The position numbers were made by a program, and so were the translations under genes. From NCBI GenBank assembly GCA_017305835.1, contig JAFKJY010000099.1, positions 1 through 32,130 on the forward strand: a DNA stretch of 32,130 bases, read 5' to 3'. The notes under the pieces were generated by a model. The model saw only the letters and a list, made by a program, of their open reading frames with translations. It was not told the origin of the DNA and searched no databases. Source of the stretch: Hyphomicrobiales bacterium (lineage in GTDB: Bacteria > Pseudomonadota > Alphaproteobacteria > Rhizobiales > Rhizobiaceae). How positions within the stretch are numbered: the first letter of the stretch is position 1; each line of letters starts with the position of its first letter. This document shows positions 20,299 through 31,411 of the stretch, in pieces.

Positions 20299-21027
20299 TC
20301 AGCGCCGCGCGGTGCCGACCACCGGCTCGGACGGCTCCGCGCTGATCCAGCGATAGAGCGCGCCGCCGGCCGCACCCCCGACGATCGGCGCCACCCAGAA
20401 CAGCCAGAGCTGCGCCAGCGCCCAGCCGCCGACGAACAGCGCCGGCCCGGTGCTGCGCGCCGGGTTGACCGAGGTGTTGGTGATCGGGATGCCGATCAGG
20501 TGGATCAGCGTCAGGCCGAGGCCGATCGCGATCGGCGCGAAGCCGGCCGGCGCCTTGCCGTGGGTCGAGCCCATGATGATGAACAGGAACATCATGGTCA
20601 GCACCAGCTCGGCCACCACCGCCGAGCCCAGCCCGTACTTGCCGGGCGAATGCTCGCCGTAGCCGTTGGCGGCGAAGCCGCTGGCGACCGCGTCGAAGCC
20701 CGGCGCGCCCGAGGCGATGACGTAGAGCACGCCCGCGCCGACGATCGCGCCGATCACCTGCGCGACGATGTAGGGCAACACCTGGCCGCCCGGAAACCGG
20801 CCGCCGACCGCTAGCCCCACCGTCACCGCCGGGTTGAGATGGCAGCCCGACACGTGGCCGATCGCATAGGCCATCGTCAGCACCGTCAGGCCGAAGGCCA
20901 GCGCCACGCCGACGAAGCCTATCCCCAGCGCGGGGAAGGCCGCGGCCAGCACCGCCGCCCCGCATCCTCCGAAAGTAAGCCAGAACGTACCGATCGCCTC
21001 GGCCGCGTATTTGCGCGCGTTCGACAT
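20299..21027 (-). CDS. aqpZ: Aquaporin Z
   Basis: A 242-residue water channel with six membrane helices and the two re-entrant NPA motifs (NPA at 65-67 and 188-190). The selectivity-filter residues of water-specific AqpZ are present: Phe45, His176, Thr185 and Arg191, so it should exclude glycerol. The start at 21025-21027 has GGAGG 5 nt upstream; an ATG 30 nt earlier lacks one. Divergent from metY with a 187-bp intergenic region. Confidence 0.96.
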   Translation of the reverse strand: MSNARKYAAEAIGTFWLTFGGCGAAVLAAAFPALGIGFVGVALAFGLTVLTMAYAIGHVSGCHLNPAVTVGLAVGGRFPGGQVLPYIVAQVIGAIVGAGVLYVIASGAPGFDAVASGFAANGYGEHSPGKYGLGSAVVAELVLTMMFLFIIMGSTHGKAPAGFAPIAIGLGLTLIHLIGIPITNTSVNPARSTGPALFVGGWALAQLWLFWVAPIVGGAAGGALYRWISAEPSEPVVGTARR

Positions 21028-21214
21028 TTCCACCTCCGCTTGCTGCGTCCCTGTCATTTGTTCAGCACGGGGCAAGGCGAATAACAATCGCCTCGCGGCG
21101 CGACCAACAGGAATCTCGCCAGCCGGGCGGGCCTGTGCGTAGAATAATTTTCTTTGCTTTGGCGAAGGCCTTGGCGAGAATACGCAAAACGGTTTCAGGA
21201 GAGGACGATCCTTC

Positions 21215-22498
21215 ATGTCTCAGCGCACGCCCGGTTTCAACACGCTCGCGGTTCACGCGGGGGCCAAGCCCGACCCCGCCACCGGCGCGCGCGCGACGCC
21301 GATCTACCAGACCACCTCCTTCGTGTTCGACAGCGCCGACCATGCGGCCGACCTGTTCGGGCTGAAGGCGTTCGGCAACATCTACACGCGCATCATGAAC
21401 CCTACCCAGGCGGTGCTCGAGGAGCGGGTCGCGGCGCTCGAGGGCGGCACGGCCGCGCTCGCCACCGCCTCGGGCCAGGCGGCCCACCTGCTCACCTTCC
21501 ACACGCTGATGTCGCCGGGCGACAATTTCGTCGCCGCCCGCAAGCTCTACGGCGGCACGATCAACCAGTTCGCGTCGTCCTTCCAGAGCTTCGGCTGGGA
21601 AGTCCGCTGGGCCGACGTCAACGACGTCTCCACCTTCGAGAAGGTGATCGACGACAGGACCAAGGCGATCCACATCGAGAGTCTGGCCAATCCCGGCGGC
21701 GAGTTCGTCGACATCGAGAAGATCGCCAACGTCGCGCGCAAGCACGGCCTGCCGCTCGTCGTCGACAACACGCTGGCCTCGCCCTATCTCGTGCGCCCGA
21801 TCGAGCACGGAGCCGACATCGTCGTGCATGCGCTGACCAAGTTCATCGGCGGCCACGGCAACTCGATCGGCGGCATCATCGTCGACGGCGGCACCTTCGA
21901 CTGGTCTAAGTCGGGCAAGTATCCGCTGCTGTCGCAGCCGCGCGCCGACTATGGCGGGATGGTGCTGCACGAGACCTTCGGCAACTTCGCCTTCGCCATC
22001 GCCGCGCGCGTGCTCGGCCTGCGCGACCTCGGGCCGGCCATCTCGCCCTTCAACGCCTTCCTGATCCTCACCGGCCTGGAGACGCTGCCGCTCAGGATGC
22101 AGCGCCATTGCGACAACGCTGCGACCGTCGCGGCGTGGCTGTCTGACCATCCCAAGGTGGCGTGGGTCTCCTATCCCGGCCTGCCGAACGACAAGAACCA
22201 CGCGCTGCAGAAGAAGTATTCGCCCAAGGGCGCCGGCGCAGTGTTCACCTTCGGCCTCAAGGGCGGCTACGAGGCAGGCATCAAGCTGGTCGAAGGGCTG
22301 GAACTGTTCTCGCATCTGGCCAATATCGGCGACACCCGCTCGCTGGTGATCCACCCGGCCTCGACCACGCACCGCCAGCTATCCGACGAGCAGAAGATCG
22401 CCGCCGGCGCCGGCCCCGAGGTCGTCCGCTTCTCGGTCGGCATCGAGGACGTCAACGACATCATCGCCGACATCGACCAGGCGCTGGCCAAGATCTGA
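21215..22498 (+). CDS. metY: O-acetylhomoserine aminocarboxypropyltransferase (sulfhydrylase)
   Basis: A 427-residue PLP enzyme of the Cys/Met metabolism family that makes homocysteine (or methionine) from O-acetylhomoserine and sulfide (or methanethiol). The N-terminus FNTLAVHAG and YQTTSFVFDSADHAADLF are typical of the family; Lys209 in VVHALTKFIGGHGNS binds PLP. The length (about 430) fits MetY rather than the shorter MetZ/MetB. AGGAGAGGA lies 9 nt before the ATG. I looked for a SAM-II riboswitch in the 187 bp upstream and did not recognise one. A palindromic element begins 10 bp after the stop. Confidence 0.93.
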   Translation: MSQRTPGFNTLAVHAGAKPDPATGARATPIYQTTSFVFDSADHAADLFGLKAFGNIYTRIMNPTQAVLEERVAALEGGTAALATASGQAAHLLTFHTLMSPGDNFVAARKLYGGTINQFASSFQSFGWEVRWADVNDVSTFEKVIDDRTKAIHIESLANPGGEFVDIEKIANVARKHGLPLVVDNTLASPYLVRPIEHGADIVVHALTKFIGGHGNSIGGIIVDGGTFDWSKSGKYPLLSQPRADYGGMVLHETFGNFAFAIAARVLGLRDLGPAISPFNAFLILTGLETLPLRMQRHCDNAATVAAWLSDHPKVAWVSYPGLPNDKNHALQKKYSPKGAGAVFTFGLKGGYEAGIKLVEGLELFSHLANIGDTRSLVIHPASTTHRQLSDEQKIAAGAGPEVVRFSVGIEDVNDIIADIDQALAKI

Positions 22499-22508
22499 CG
22501 CGAGGGCA

Positions 22509-22715
22509 GGGTGCGTCCTTCGAGGCTCGCCCTCGGAGGACCGCTCCCTATCACTCCCGTCCCGCGGGCTCGCACCTCAGGATGGGGACGGTCGGCTCTC
22601 GAACCCACCACGTTGCGGGCTCGATGCGCGACCTCCCTCATCCTGAGGTGCGAGCCCGCACATAAGACCGTATTGAAAAACCGCCTTCCGTGGGCGAGCC
22701 TCGAAGGACGCACCC
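22509..22715. repeat. 207-bp nested palindromic element (MITE/REP-like)
   Basis: A perfect 24-bp inverted repeat forms the ends (22509-22532 with 22692-22715; outer sequence begins GGGTGCGTCCTTCGAGG). Inside it lies a second perfect 21-bp inverted repeat (22564-22584 with 22639-22659; begins GCGGGCTCGCACCTCAGG). The motifs CTCAGGATG and CGAGCCTCGAAGGA are, from general knowledge, common in dispersed rhizobial repeats. There is no open frame of note inside. It fills the gap between metY and the cupin gene and would fold into a long cruciform or RNA hairpin, possibly ending metY transcripts. Confidence 0.88.
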
Positions 22716-22731
22716 CGAAAGGCAGGCGTCC

Positions 22732-23076
22732 ATGACCAGCTTCCTCGCCCTCGACATTTCCGGCATCGCGCCCGAGGAGGGCGCGCCGCTGCCCGACCGC
22801 GTGATCTCCGGCGCCCCGCGCTTCCGCACCTGGAACGTCGAGGAGGCGCCGCACGGCCTCTATGCGGGCGTCTGGGAGGCGACGCCCGGCAAGTGGCGCA
22901 TCGTCTACGACGAATGGGAGTTCTGCCACATCCTGTCGGGCGTCTCGGTGATTGCCGAGGACGGCGGGGAAGCCCGCACGGTCGGGGCCGGCGACAGCTT
23001 CGTCATCCGCCCCGGCTTCGCCGGCACCTGGGAAGTGGTCGAGACCACGCGCAAGGAATATGTGATCCGGCTGTGA
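22732..23076 (+). CDS. Single-domain cupin (DUF861-like)
   Basis: A 114-residue protein with one beta-barrel cupin domain: EWEFCHILSGVSVIAEDGGEA (the strand pair of motif 1) and AGDSFVIRPGFAGTWEVVE (motif 2). The pattern, including GVWEATPGKWRI, fits the DUF861/ureidoglycine-aminohydrolase-like cupin group; only a partial set of metal-binding residues is apparent (Glu and His in EFCHILSG). The function is unknown. The start is the ATG 22732-22734, behind a weak GGCAGG and only 16 bp after the palindromic element. Convergent with the P450 gene, 9 bp away. Confidence 0.85.
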   Translation: MTSFLALDISGIAPEEGAPLPDRVISGAPRFRTWNVEEAPHGLYAGVWEATPGKWRIVYDEWEFCHILSGVSVIAEDGGEARTVGAGDSFVIRPGFAGTWEVVETTRKEYVIRL

Positions 23077-23089
23077 GCGGAGCGCTCAC
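23073..23089. terminator. Hairpin spanning the stop codons of the cupin and P450 genes
   Basis: GTGAGCG (23073-23079) and CGCTCAC (23083-23089) form a perfect 7-bp stem with a GAG loop. The cupin stop (23074-23076) and the P450 stop (23086-23088, minus strand) both lie within the stem. Confidence 0.5.
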
Positions 23090-24360
23090 CACGCGCAGTC
23101 GAGCCGGTCGAGCCCGTGGAAATGGTAGGAATCCCGATAGGCCGGCTCGCCGGCCAGCCTGATCCCCGGCAGCCGCTCGAACAGCACCTTCAGCGAGGCC
23201 TGCAGCTCGATCCGCGCCAGCGGCGCGCCGATGCAGAAATGGATGCCGGCGCCGAACGACACGTTCTTCTGGTCGGCCCGGCCGGGATCGAAGCGGCGCG
23301 GCACGGCGAAGGCGGCCGGGTCGGTGTTGGCCGCGCCCAGCAGCAGCCCGATCCTGTCGCCCGGTTCGACCTTCACGCCGTCCGGCAGCCCCCCTTCCGG
23401 CAAGACAGCAGGGTCGTAGACGTAGCGGGTGAACATGTGCAGCGGCGCGTCGAAGCGCAGGCATTCCTCCACCGTCGCCGCCACCGCCTCCGGCGAGCCG
23501 AAGAAGCGGCGCGGGTCGCCGCCCTGTTTGAGGATCGCGCGGATGGCGTTGCCGGTCTGGTGGACGGTCGCCTCGTGGCCGGCATTGAGCAGAAGGATCA
23601 CCGACGAGACCAGTTCGTCCTCGCTCAGCCTGTCGCCGCTCTCGTGCGCGGCCGTCAGCACGCCGAGCAGGTCGTCGCCCGGCTCCGTCTGCCGCCGCCG
23701 GCGCGCATGCTCGCGGATGAAGTCGCCGAACTCCTTCGCGGCGCGGTCGGCGTCTTCCTCGACCTCCAGCGTGCGCCCGTGCGCGTACATGGCGACGATC
23801 CGGTGCGACCAGTCGAGCAGTTGCGGCCCCGTCTCGACCGGCACGCCGAGCATCTCGGCGATCACCGTGATCGGCACCGGCGTGGCGAAGGCCGGCAGCA
23901 GGTCGGCATGGCCGTCCGCCTCGATCGCGTCGACGAGCTCGTGCGCCAGCGCCTCGATGCGCGGCCGCAGCCGCTCCACCTGGCGCGAGACGAAGGCGCG
24001 GTTGACCAGCGTGCGCAGCCGCGTGTGGACCGGCGCTTCCAGCTCCAGCAGCGAATGCGCCTCGACCGCGTCGAAGGCGGCGAGGTGCCGCCGCGCGTCC
24101 GCGCCTTCGGGAAAGTTGCGGTAGCCGCCCGGCCGCTCGCGTCCCAGCCGCCGGTCGCGCAGCAGCCGGTTGACGTCGTCGTAGCCCGCGAAGCACCAGA
24201 AGCCGAAATCCTCCCAGAAGAACGCGCGCGCCCGGTCGTGGAAGAAGGCATAGGCCGCGTAGGGATCCTGCACGAAGGCGGCGTCGTGCGGGTCGAGCCG
24301 CACGCGGCCGGTGCCGGCGTCGAATTGCAGGGCTGGAGGTGGCTCGAGAAGCGCTGTCAT
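23086..24360 (-). CDS. Cytochrome P450
   Basis: A 424-residue soluble bacterial P450 without membrane anchor. The I-helix oxygen-binding motif is NAGHEATVH (259-267), the K-helix ExxR is Glu299-Arg302 (EECLR), and the heme-binding loop is FGAGIHFCIGAPLAR with Cys376 as thiolate ligand. These features and length fit class I P450s of the CYP107/CYP109-like branch that take electrons from ferredoxin; no ferredoxin or reductase is encoded nearby. Substrate unknown. The gene is divergent from the flavoenzyme gene (83 bp apart), which may share its regulation. Confidence 0.94.
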   Translation of the reverse strand: MTALLEPPPALQFDAGTGRVRLDPHDAAFVQDPYAAYAFFHDRARAFFWEDFGFWCFAGYDDVNRLLRDRRLGRERPGGYRNFPEGADARRHLAAFDAVEAHSLLELEAPVHTRLRTLVNRAFVSRQVERLRPRIEALAHELVDAIEADGHADLLPAFATPVPITVIAEMLGVPVETGPQLLDWSHRIVAMYAHGRTLEVEEDADRAAKEFGDFIREHARRRRQTEPGDDLLGVLTAAHESGDRLSEDELVSSVILLLNAGHEATVHQTGNAIRAILKQGGDPRRFFGSPEAVAATVEECLRFDAPLHMFTRYVYDPAVLPEGGLPDGVKVEPGDRIGLLLGAANTDPAAFAVPRRFDPGRADQKNVSFGAGIHFCIGAPLARIELQASLKVLFERLPGIRLAGEPAYRDSYHFHGLDRLDCAW

Positions 24361-24443
24361 GCGACGTTCCTAGCCCGTCTTGCCGAAGGATGGCCAGACC
24401 GTATGTTGCCGGGGGCCTGAAACGCCGCGCCGGGGGAGCAAGC

Positions 24444-25547
24444 ATGAAGGTCGTCGTCGTCGGGGCGGGCATTTCGGGCCTGGCGAGCGCGTGGCATCTC
24501 GCCCGCCGCGGCCATGCCGTGACGCTGGTCGAGCAGGGGCCGGTGCCGAACCCGCTCTCGGCCTCCGGCGACCACCACCGCATCATCCGCCGCGCCTACG
24601 GCGCCGCGAGCGGCTATGCGCGCCTGATCGGCGAGGCCTACGACGCCTGGGACGAGCTGTGGGCGGCGCTGGGTGAGGCGCACTACGACCCGCGCGGCTT
24701 CCTCTGCCTGTCGCGCGCGCCGGGCGACGAGGCAGAGACCTATCTCGACGGCATGCGCGCCGGCGGCTACCCGCTCGACCTCTTCGACGGCGCCGAGGCC
24801 GCGCGCCGCTACCCGTTCCTCGACGGCGGCTCGCTGCGCTTCGGCTTCTCCTCGCCCGACGGCGGCGCGCTGCTTTGCCGGCCGATCGCCGCCGGCCTCG
24901 CCGGGCTGATCCGCGCCGCGGGCGGCACGATCCGCGAGCGGACCAAGGCGGCTTCCTTGGATGCGGCGGCCGGCGCGGTCATGCTCGAAACGGGCGAGCG
25001 GCTGGCTGCCGACAGGATCGTGGTCACGGCCGGCGCCTGGGTGCTGAAGCTGTTCCCTAAGCTCGCCGCCGACCTCACGACCTACCGCACGGCGGTCGTC
25101 TATCTCGACCCGCCCGCCGACCTGCGCGTGGCGTGGGAGGCGGCACCCGTCATCCTCGACGTCGGCGGCGAGACCGACGGCTACATCATCCCGCCGACCG
25201 GCGGCGCCGGGCTGAAGTTCGGCTCGGGCCTGCACAAGGAGCGCTGGCCGGACGCCGATGCCGGCCGCGCGGCGCGGCCGGGCGAGGGCGCCGAGGTGCG
25301 CGACCTGTTTGCCCCGCCCTTCCTGCGGCTGGACGAATATGCGGTGCGCGAGACCGTCTCCTGCGCCTACACCTTCACCGCCGACCAGCGCTTCTTCGGC
25401 GCGCAGATCGGCCGCGCCGTGGTGGTGTCGGCCTGCTCCGGCCACGGCTACAAGTTCGGCGCCGCCATCGGCCGCCGCGTCGCCGATGCGGTCGAGACCG
25501 GCGACGCCGATGCCCTCAGGCGCTGGCTGCGGGCCGAGGCCGGCTGA
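24444..25547 (+). CDS. FAD-dependent amine oxidoreductase (monomeric sarcosine oxidase-like)
   Basis: A 367-residue flavoprotein of the DAO family. The dinucleotide-binding motif is VVVVGAGISGLASAWHLARRGHAV (start of the protein), followed by HHRIIRRAYG, the conserved HxxxxR...Y segment of sarcosine/N-methylamino acid oxidases. Near the C-terminus VSCAYTFTADQRFF places Cys307 where monomeric sarcosine oxidase attaches FAD covalently, and SGHGYKFGAAIG is the second flavin contact. It should oxidise an N-methyl or secondary amine or amino acid, forming peroxide; substrate unknown. GGGGGAG lies 6 nt before the ATG. An open frame extends 105 nt upstream into the divergent promoter region but is unlikely to be translated. 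Confidence 0.92.
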   Translation: MKVVVVGAGISGLASAWHLARRGHAVTLVEQGPVPNPLSASGDHHRIIRRAYGAASGYARLIGEAYDAWDELWAALGEAHYDPRGFLCLSRAPGDEAETYLDGMRAGGYPLDLFDGAEAARRYPFLDGGSLRFGFSSPDGGALLCRPIAAGLAGLIRAAGGTIRERTKAASLDAAAGAVMLETGERLAADRIVVTAGAWVLKLFPKLAADLTTYRTAVVYLDPPADLRVAWEAAPVILDVGGETDGYIIPPTGGAGLKFGSGLHKERWPDADAGRAARPGEGAEVRDLFAPPFLRLDEYAVRETVSCAYTFTADQRFFGAQIGRAVVVSACSGHGYKFGAAIGRRVADAVETGDADALRRWLRAEAG

Positions 25548-25563
25548 GCGGGCCGTTCAGCCG
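25541..25563. terminator. Hairpin spanning the stop codons of the flavoenzyme and repeat-protein genes
   Basis: CGGCTGA (25541-25547) and TCAGCCG (25557-25563) form a perfect 7-bp stem with a 9-nt loop. Each arm contains the stop codon of one of the convergent genes. Confidence 0.5.
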
Positions 25564-26282
25564 CAATGGCCAGCGACGCGGACGGGCCGCCAGTCGGTGC
25601 CGCCGCCCTGCACCATCACGCGGCGCGCCACCGTCTCGTAGCGCGGCGGGATGACGTGGACGCGGCGCTCGGCCGGCCGCACGACCACCTGCTCGGCCAC
25701 GGTGCCGTATTCGGCCGGGATGACGATCTTCTCGCGCCGCTCCGGCGCCACCATCACCTGCACCTGCCGCTGGCCGTAGCGGGCCGGCACGCGCTCGTGC
25801 ACGACGCGCTCGGGGTGCACCACCACGGTCTCCGCGACGGTGCGGAAGACCGGCGGGCGCTTCACCTTGCACAGCACCTTGCGGCCGTTGATGACCTGCC
25901 ACTCCCAGCCCCAGCCGCCGTCGGCGACCATGACCTTGCGATGGACCGTCTTCACGACGGCCGGGATGACCCGCGAGACCACGCGCTCCGGCTCGACCAG
26001 CACCGTCTCGGTGCGCCACGCATAGCGGGCCGGCGACACCTGCCACTCGACGCGCGCGGGCCGGACGACGACCTGCCGCTCGACCGTGCCGTAGACGGCC
26101 GGGACGACCTCGACCTGCTGGCCGCCGGGATGGACCTGGATCTGCTCGTAGACCGTATCGTAGACGGGAGGACGGCTGACCTGCTCGTAGCAGGCGACGG
26201 CATGGCCCCCTGCGGCGGTCTGGCCTGCCGTCGCCAGCAGCGCGGCCCCCGCGGCCGCCAGAACGCTTCGACGCTTCGACAT
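25557..26282 (-). CDS. Secreted protein built of 23-residue repeats
   Basis: A 241-residue protein of unknown function. Residues 1-25 form a signal peptide (SVLAAAGAALLATAGQTAAGG). The rest consists of repeats with a strict 23-residue period, consensus roughly P-x-x-Y-x-T-V-x-x-x-V-x-V-x-P-x-x-x-x-x-x-V-[IVP]. Four start at 38, 61, 84 and 107 and four at 143, 166, 189 and 212. Each block of four ends with a Gly/Trp-rich cap (120-142 and 226-241), and a cysteine precedes each block and closes the protein (Cys31, Cys138, Cys240). The alternating hydrophobic pattern predicts beta strands. Similar motifs (VPAxYKTVTxxVLVKPA) occur in other proteobacterial secreted proteins, but I know no function. 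The ribosome binding site is weak (AGGGTAGC). Confidence 0.85.
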   Translation of the reverse strand: MSKRRSVLAAAGAALLATAGQTAAGGHAVACYEQVSRPPVYDTVYEQIQVHPGGQQVEVVPAVYGTVERQVVVRPARVEWQVSPARYAWRTETVLVEPERVVSRVIPAVVKTVHRKVMVADGGWGWEWQVINGRKVLCKVKRPPVFRTVAETVVVHPERVVHERVPARYGQRQVQVMVAPERREKIVIPAEYGTVAEQVVVRPAERRVHVIPPRYETVARRVMVQGGGTDWRPVRVAGHCG

Positions 26283-26395
26283 TTGACTTGCTACCCTGTT
26301 GAACGCATTGCCTGATTGAACGCTTGACGCCCGGTAAGGTTAGAGGCTCGCGGGCCGGCGCGGAAGAAATTCTTTCGGGTTCGTTAACGCGGGCT

Positions 26396-26413
26396 CCGCC
26401 GGCCCTCCGGCGG
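26396..26413. other. GC-rich hairpin upstream of clpP
   Basis: CCGCCGG (26396-26402) and CCGGCGG (26407-26413) form a 7-bp stem with a CCCT loop in the 246-bp gap between the divergent repeat-protein and clpP genes. No T tract is present. Confidence 0.4.
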
Positions 26414-26430
26414 GTGCCGCCAGGGCAGCC

Positions 26431-26460
26431 TTGCGCAAGGCGGAGCGCGCATCCTATCTA
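26431..26460 (+). promoter_or_regulatory. Putative clpP promoter
   Basis: TTGCGC (26431-26436) and TATCTA (26455-26460) are separated by 18 bp, with a predicted start about 60 nt before clpP. The match to consensus is moderate. I did not identify a clear heat-shock (RpoH) promoter. Confidence 0.35.
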
Positions 26461-26528
26461 ACGGACAACGCGACAATCCGATTCCGCCCGCCATCTCCGC
26501 GCGCGGATTTCCGACAGAGGACCATCCG

Positions 26529-27161
26529 ATGAAAGACCCCGTCGAGACCTACATGAACCTCGTGCCGATGGTGGTCGAGCAGACCAACCGGGGCGAGCGC
26601 GCCTTCGACATCTTCTCCCGCCTGCTCAAGGAGCGCATCATCTTCATCACCGGCCCGGTCGAGGACGGGATGGCGACGCTGGTCTGCGCCCAGCTCCTCT
26701 TCCTCGAGGCCGAGAACCCGAAGAAGGAGATCAGCCTCTACATCAACTCGCCCGGCGGCGTGGTCACCTCCGGCATGGCCATCTACGACACCATGCAGTT
26801 CATCCGCCCGGCGGTGTCGACGCTCTGCGTCGGCCAGGCCGCCTCGATGGGCTCGCTGCTGCTGACGGCCGGCGAGAAGGGCATGCGCTTCGCCACGCCG
26901 AACGCCCGCATCATGGTCCACCAGCCGTCCGGCGGCTTCCAGGGCCAGGCCTCCGACATCGAGCGCCACGCCCAGGACATCATCAAGCTGAAGCGCCGCC
27001 TCAACGAGGTCTATGTCGAGCACACCGGCCGCGACTACGAGACGATCGAGCGCACGCTCGACCGCGACCACTTCATGACGGCCGACGAGGCGAAGGATTT
27101 CGGGCTGATCGACAAGGTGATGTCGACGCGCGAGGCGATGGAAGCGGCGGCGAAGGGTTGA
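26529..27161 (+). CDS. clpP: ATP-dependent Clp protease proteolytic subunit
   Basis: A 210-residue serine peptidase that forms the tetradecameric chamber of ClpXP/ClpAP. The catalytic triad is Ser106 (GQAASMGS), His131 (IMVHQPSGG) and Asp180 (LDRDHFM). INSPGGVVTSGMAIYDTMQ and the C-terminal DFGLIDKV are conserved. A short N-terminal propeptide is likely (MKDPVETYMNLVPMVVEQT). AGAGGA lies 7 nt before the ATG. It is 263 bp upstream of clpX on the same strand, and lon and hupB follow, the standard rhizobial order. Confidence 0.98.
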   Translation: MKDPVETYMNLVPMVVEQTNRGERAFDIFSRLLKERIIFITGPVEDGMATLVCAQLLFLEAENPKKEISLYINSPGGVVTSGMAIYDTMQFIRPAVSTLCVGQAASMGSLLLTAGEKGMRFATPNARIMVHQPSGGFQGQASDIERHAQDIIKLKRRLNEVYVEHTGRDYETIERTLDRDHFMTADEAKDFGLIDKVMSTREAMEAAAKG

Positions 27162-27177
27162 TTCGCCTGCCCCAGCG

Positions 27178-27209
27178 GAAGACGCATTTCCGCCACGAGG
27201 TGCGTCTTC
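27178..27209 (+). terminator. Inverted repeat after clpP
   Basis: GAAGACGCA (27178-27186) and TGCGTCTTC (27201-27209) form a perfect 9-bp stem with a 14-nt loop, 16 bp after the clpP stop. No T run follows, so it may stabilise or only partly terminate the clpP message. The remaining 215 bp before clpX are relatively AT-rich and probably hold the clpX promoter, which I could not assign confidently. Confidence 0.55.
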
Positions 27210-27424
27210 AAGGTCACAATCGGCTGTTTCCCGCGCCGTTGTCCCGTCCTACGTTAAGCCTATGTTGATTTTCGACGGCTTAGCTTTTGATGGGAAATGG
27301 CGAATCGTTGCCGTGGTTTCTGATTTGTGTTTCGTTCGGAAAGCACTTTTAACGAGCCGGGTCGCCGCGCTAGGCTCTGGCGCAGCTCCGTCGCGGGAAC
27401 AGTGGCACTGAAAGGGTTTGAAAC

Positions 27425-28699
<1,275 letters not shown>

Positions 28700-28706
28700 G
28701 GTGAGG

Positions 28707-28815
28707 CGGCAGTCGGCAGTCGGCAACAGGCAGTCGTAGGATGGAGGGCGGGTCGTGTCGCACGGCCCGCCCGGTTTCTTTTTCCCGACTGGCCATTGCC
28801 GATTGCCGACTGCCG
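28707..28815. repeat. Heptamer-repeat inverted arms enclosing a terminator
   Basis: The left arm (28707-28736) contains three copies of GGCAGTC, two of them in direct tandem at 7-bp spacing; the right arm (28786-28815) is its inverse complement at 26 of 30 positions, including TTGCCGATTGCCGACTGCCG. The clpX terminator sits between them. Tandem GGCAGTC/GGCAATC heptamers are, from general knowledge, seen between genes in rhizobial genomes. Confidence 0.75.
28746..28783 (+). terminator. Rho-independent terminator of clpX
   Basis: GGGCGGG (28746-28752) pairs with CCCGCCC (28766-28772), with an inner CGTG/CACG pair, and is followed by GGTTTCTTTTT. A strong intrinsic terminator, 47 bp after the clpX stop. 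Confidence 0.9.
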
Positions 28816-28851
28816 GTTCCCCTTGATCTTTATGCGTTGCGACGCCAACTA

Positions 28852-28867
28852 ACGGTCGACTGACCGT
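28852..28867. promoter_or_regulatory. Inverted repeat upstream of lon (operator candidate)
   Basis: ACGGTC (28852-28857) and GACCGT (28862-28867) flank GACT. It lies about 110 bp before the lon start, in the position of an upstream regulatory site. Its half-sites resemble those of the palindrome at 232-246, but with different spacing. Confidence 0.35.
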
Positions 28868-28916
28868 CGTCCGATCCGTGCTTGTCGTGCCCTTGCGGCC
28901 ATAGGCGGATCGGCCC

Positions 28917-28958
28917 GCGGCCGCTAGAATAGATTCGCGGTCGGCTCCCAGCGGCCGC
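28917..28958 (+). promoter_or_regulatory. lon promoter region with flanking inverted repeat
   Basis: TAGAAT (28925-28930) resembles a sigma-70 -10 element but no good -35 is 16-18 bp upstream. It is enclosed by the perfect 9-bp inverted repeat GCGGCCGCT (28917-28925) and AGCGGCCGC (28950-28958), with 24 bp between arms. The repeat would place one arm over the -10 and the other in the leader, so it could be a regulatory structure. Confidence 0.35.
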
Positions 28959-28977
28959 GACAGAAAGGTTGGACGTG

Positions 28978-31386
<2,409 letters not shown>

Positions 31387-31411
31387 GCAGGGTTAACCGA
31401 ATGTCAACGAG

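Noticed and set aside
21028..21214. SAM-II or other SAM riboswitch upstream of metY
   Set aside because: I searched for the SAM-II core sequences known from alphaproteobacterial met genes and did not find them. A covariance-model search would settle it.
22509..22715. Insertion sequence
   Set aside because: The element has terminal inverted repeats but only about 160 bp between them, no transposase frame, and no evident target duplication.
28707..28815. CRISPR array
   Set aside because: The repeats are 7 bp, tandem without spacers, and arranged as inverted arms; no cas genes are present.
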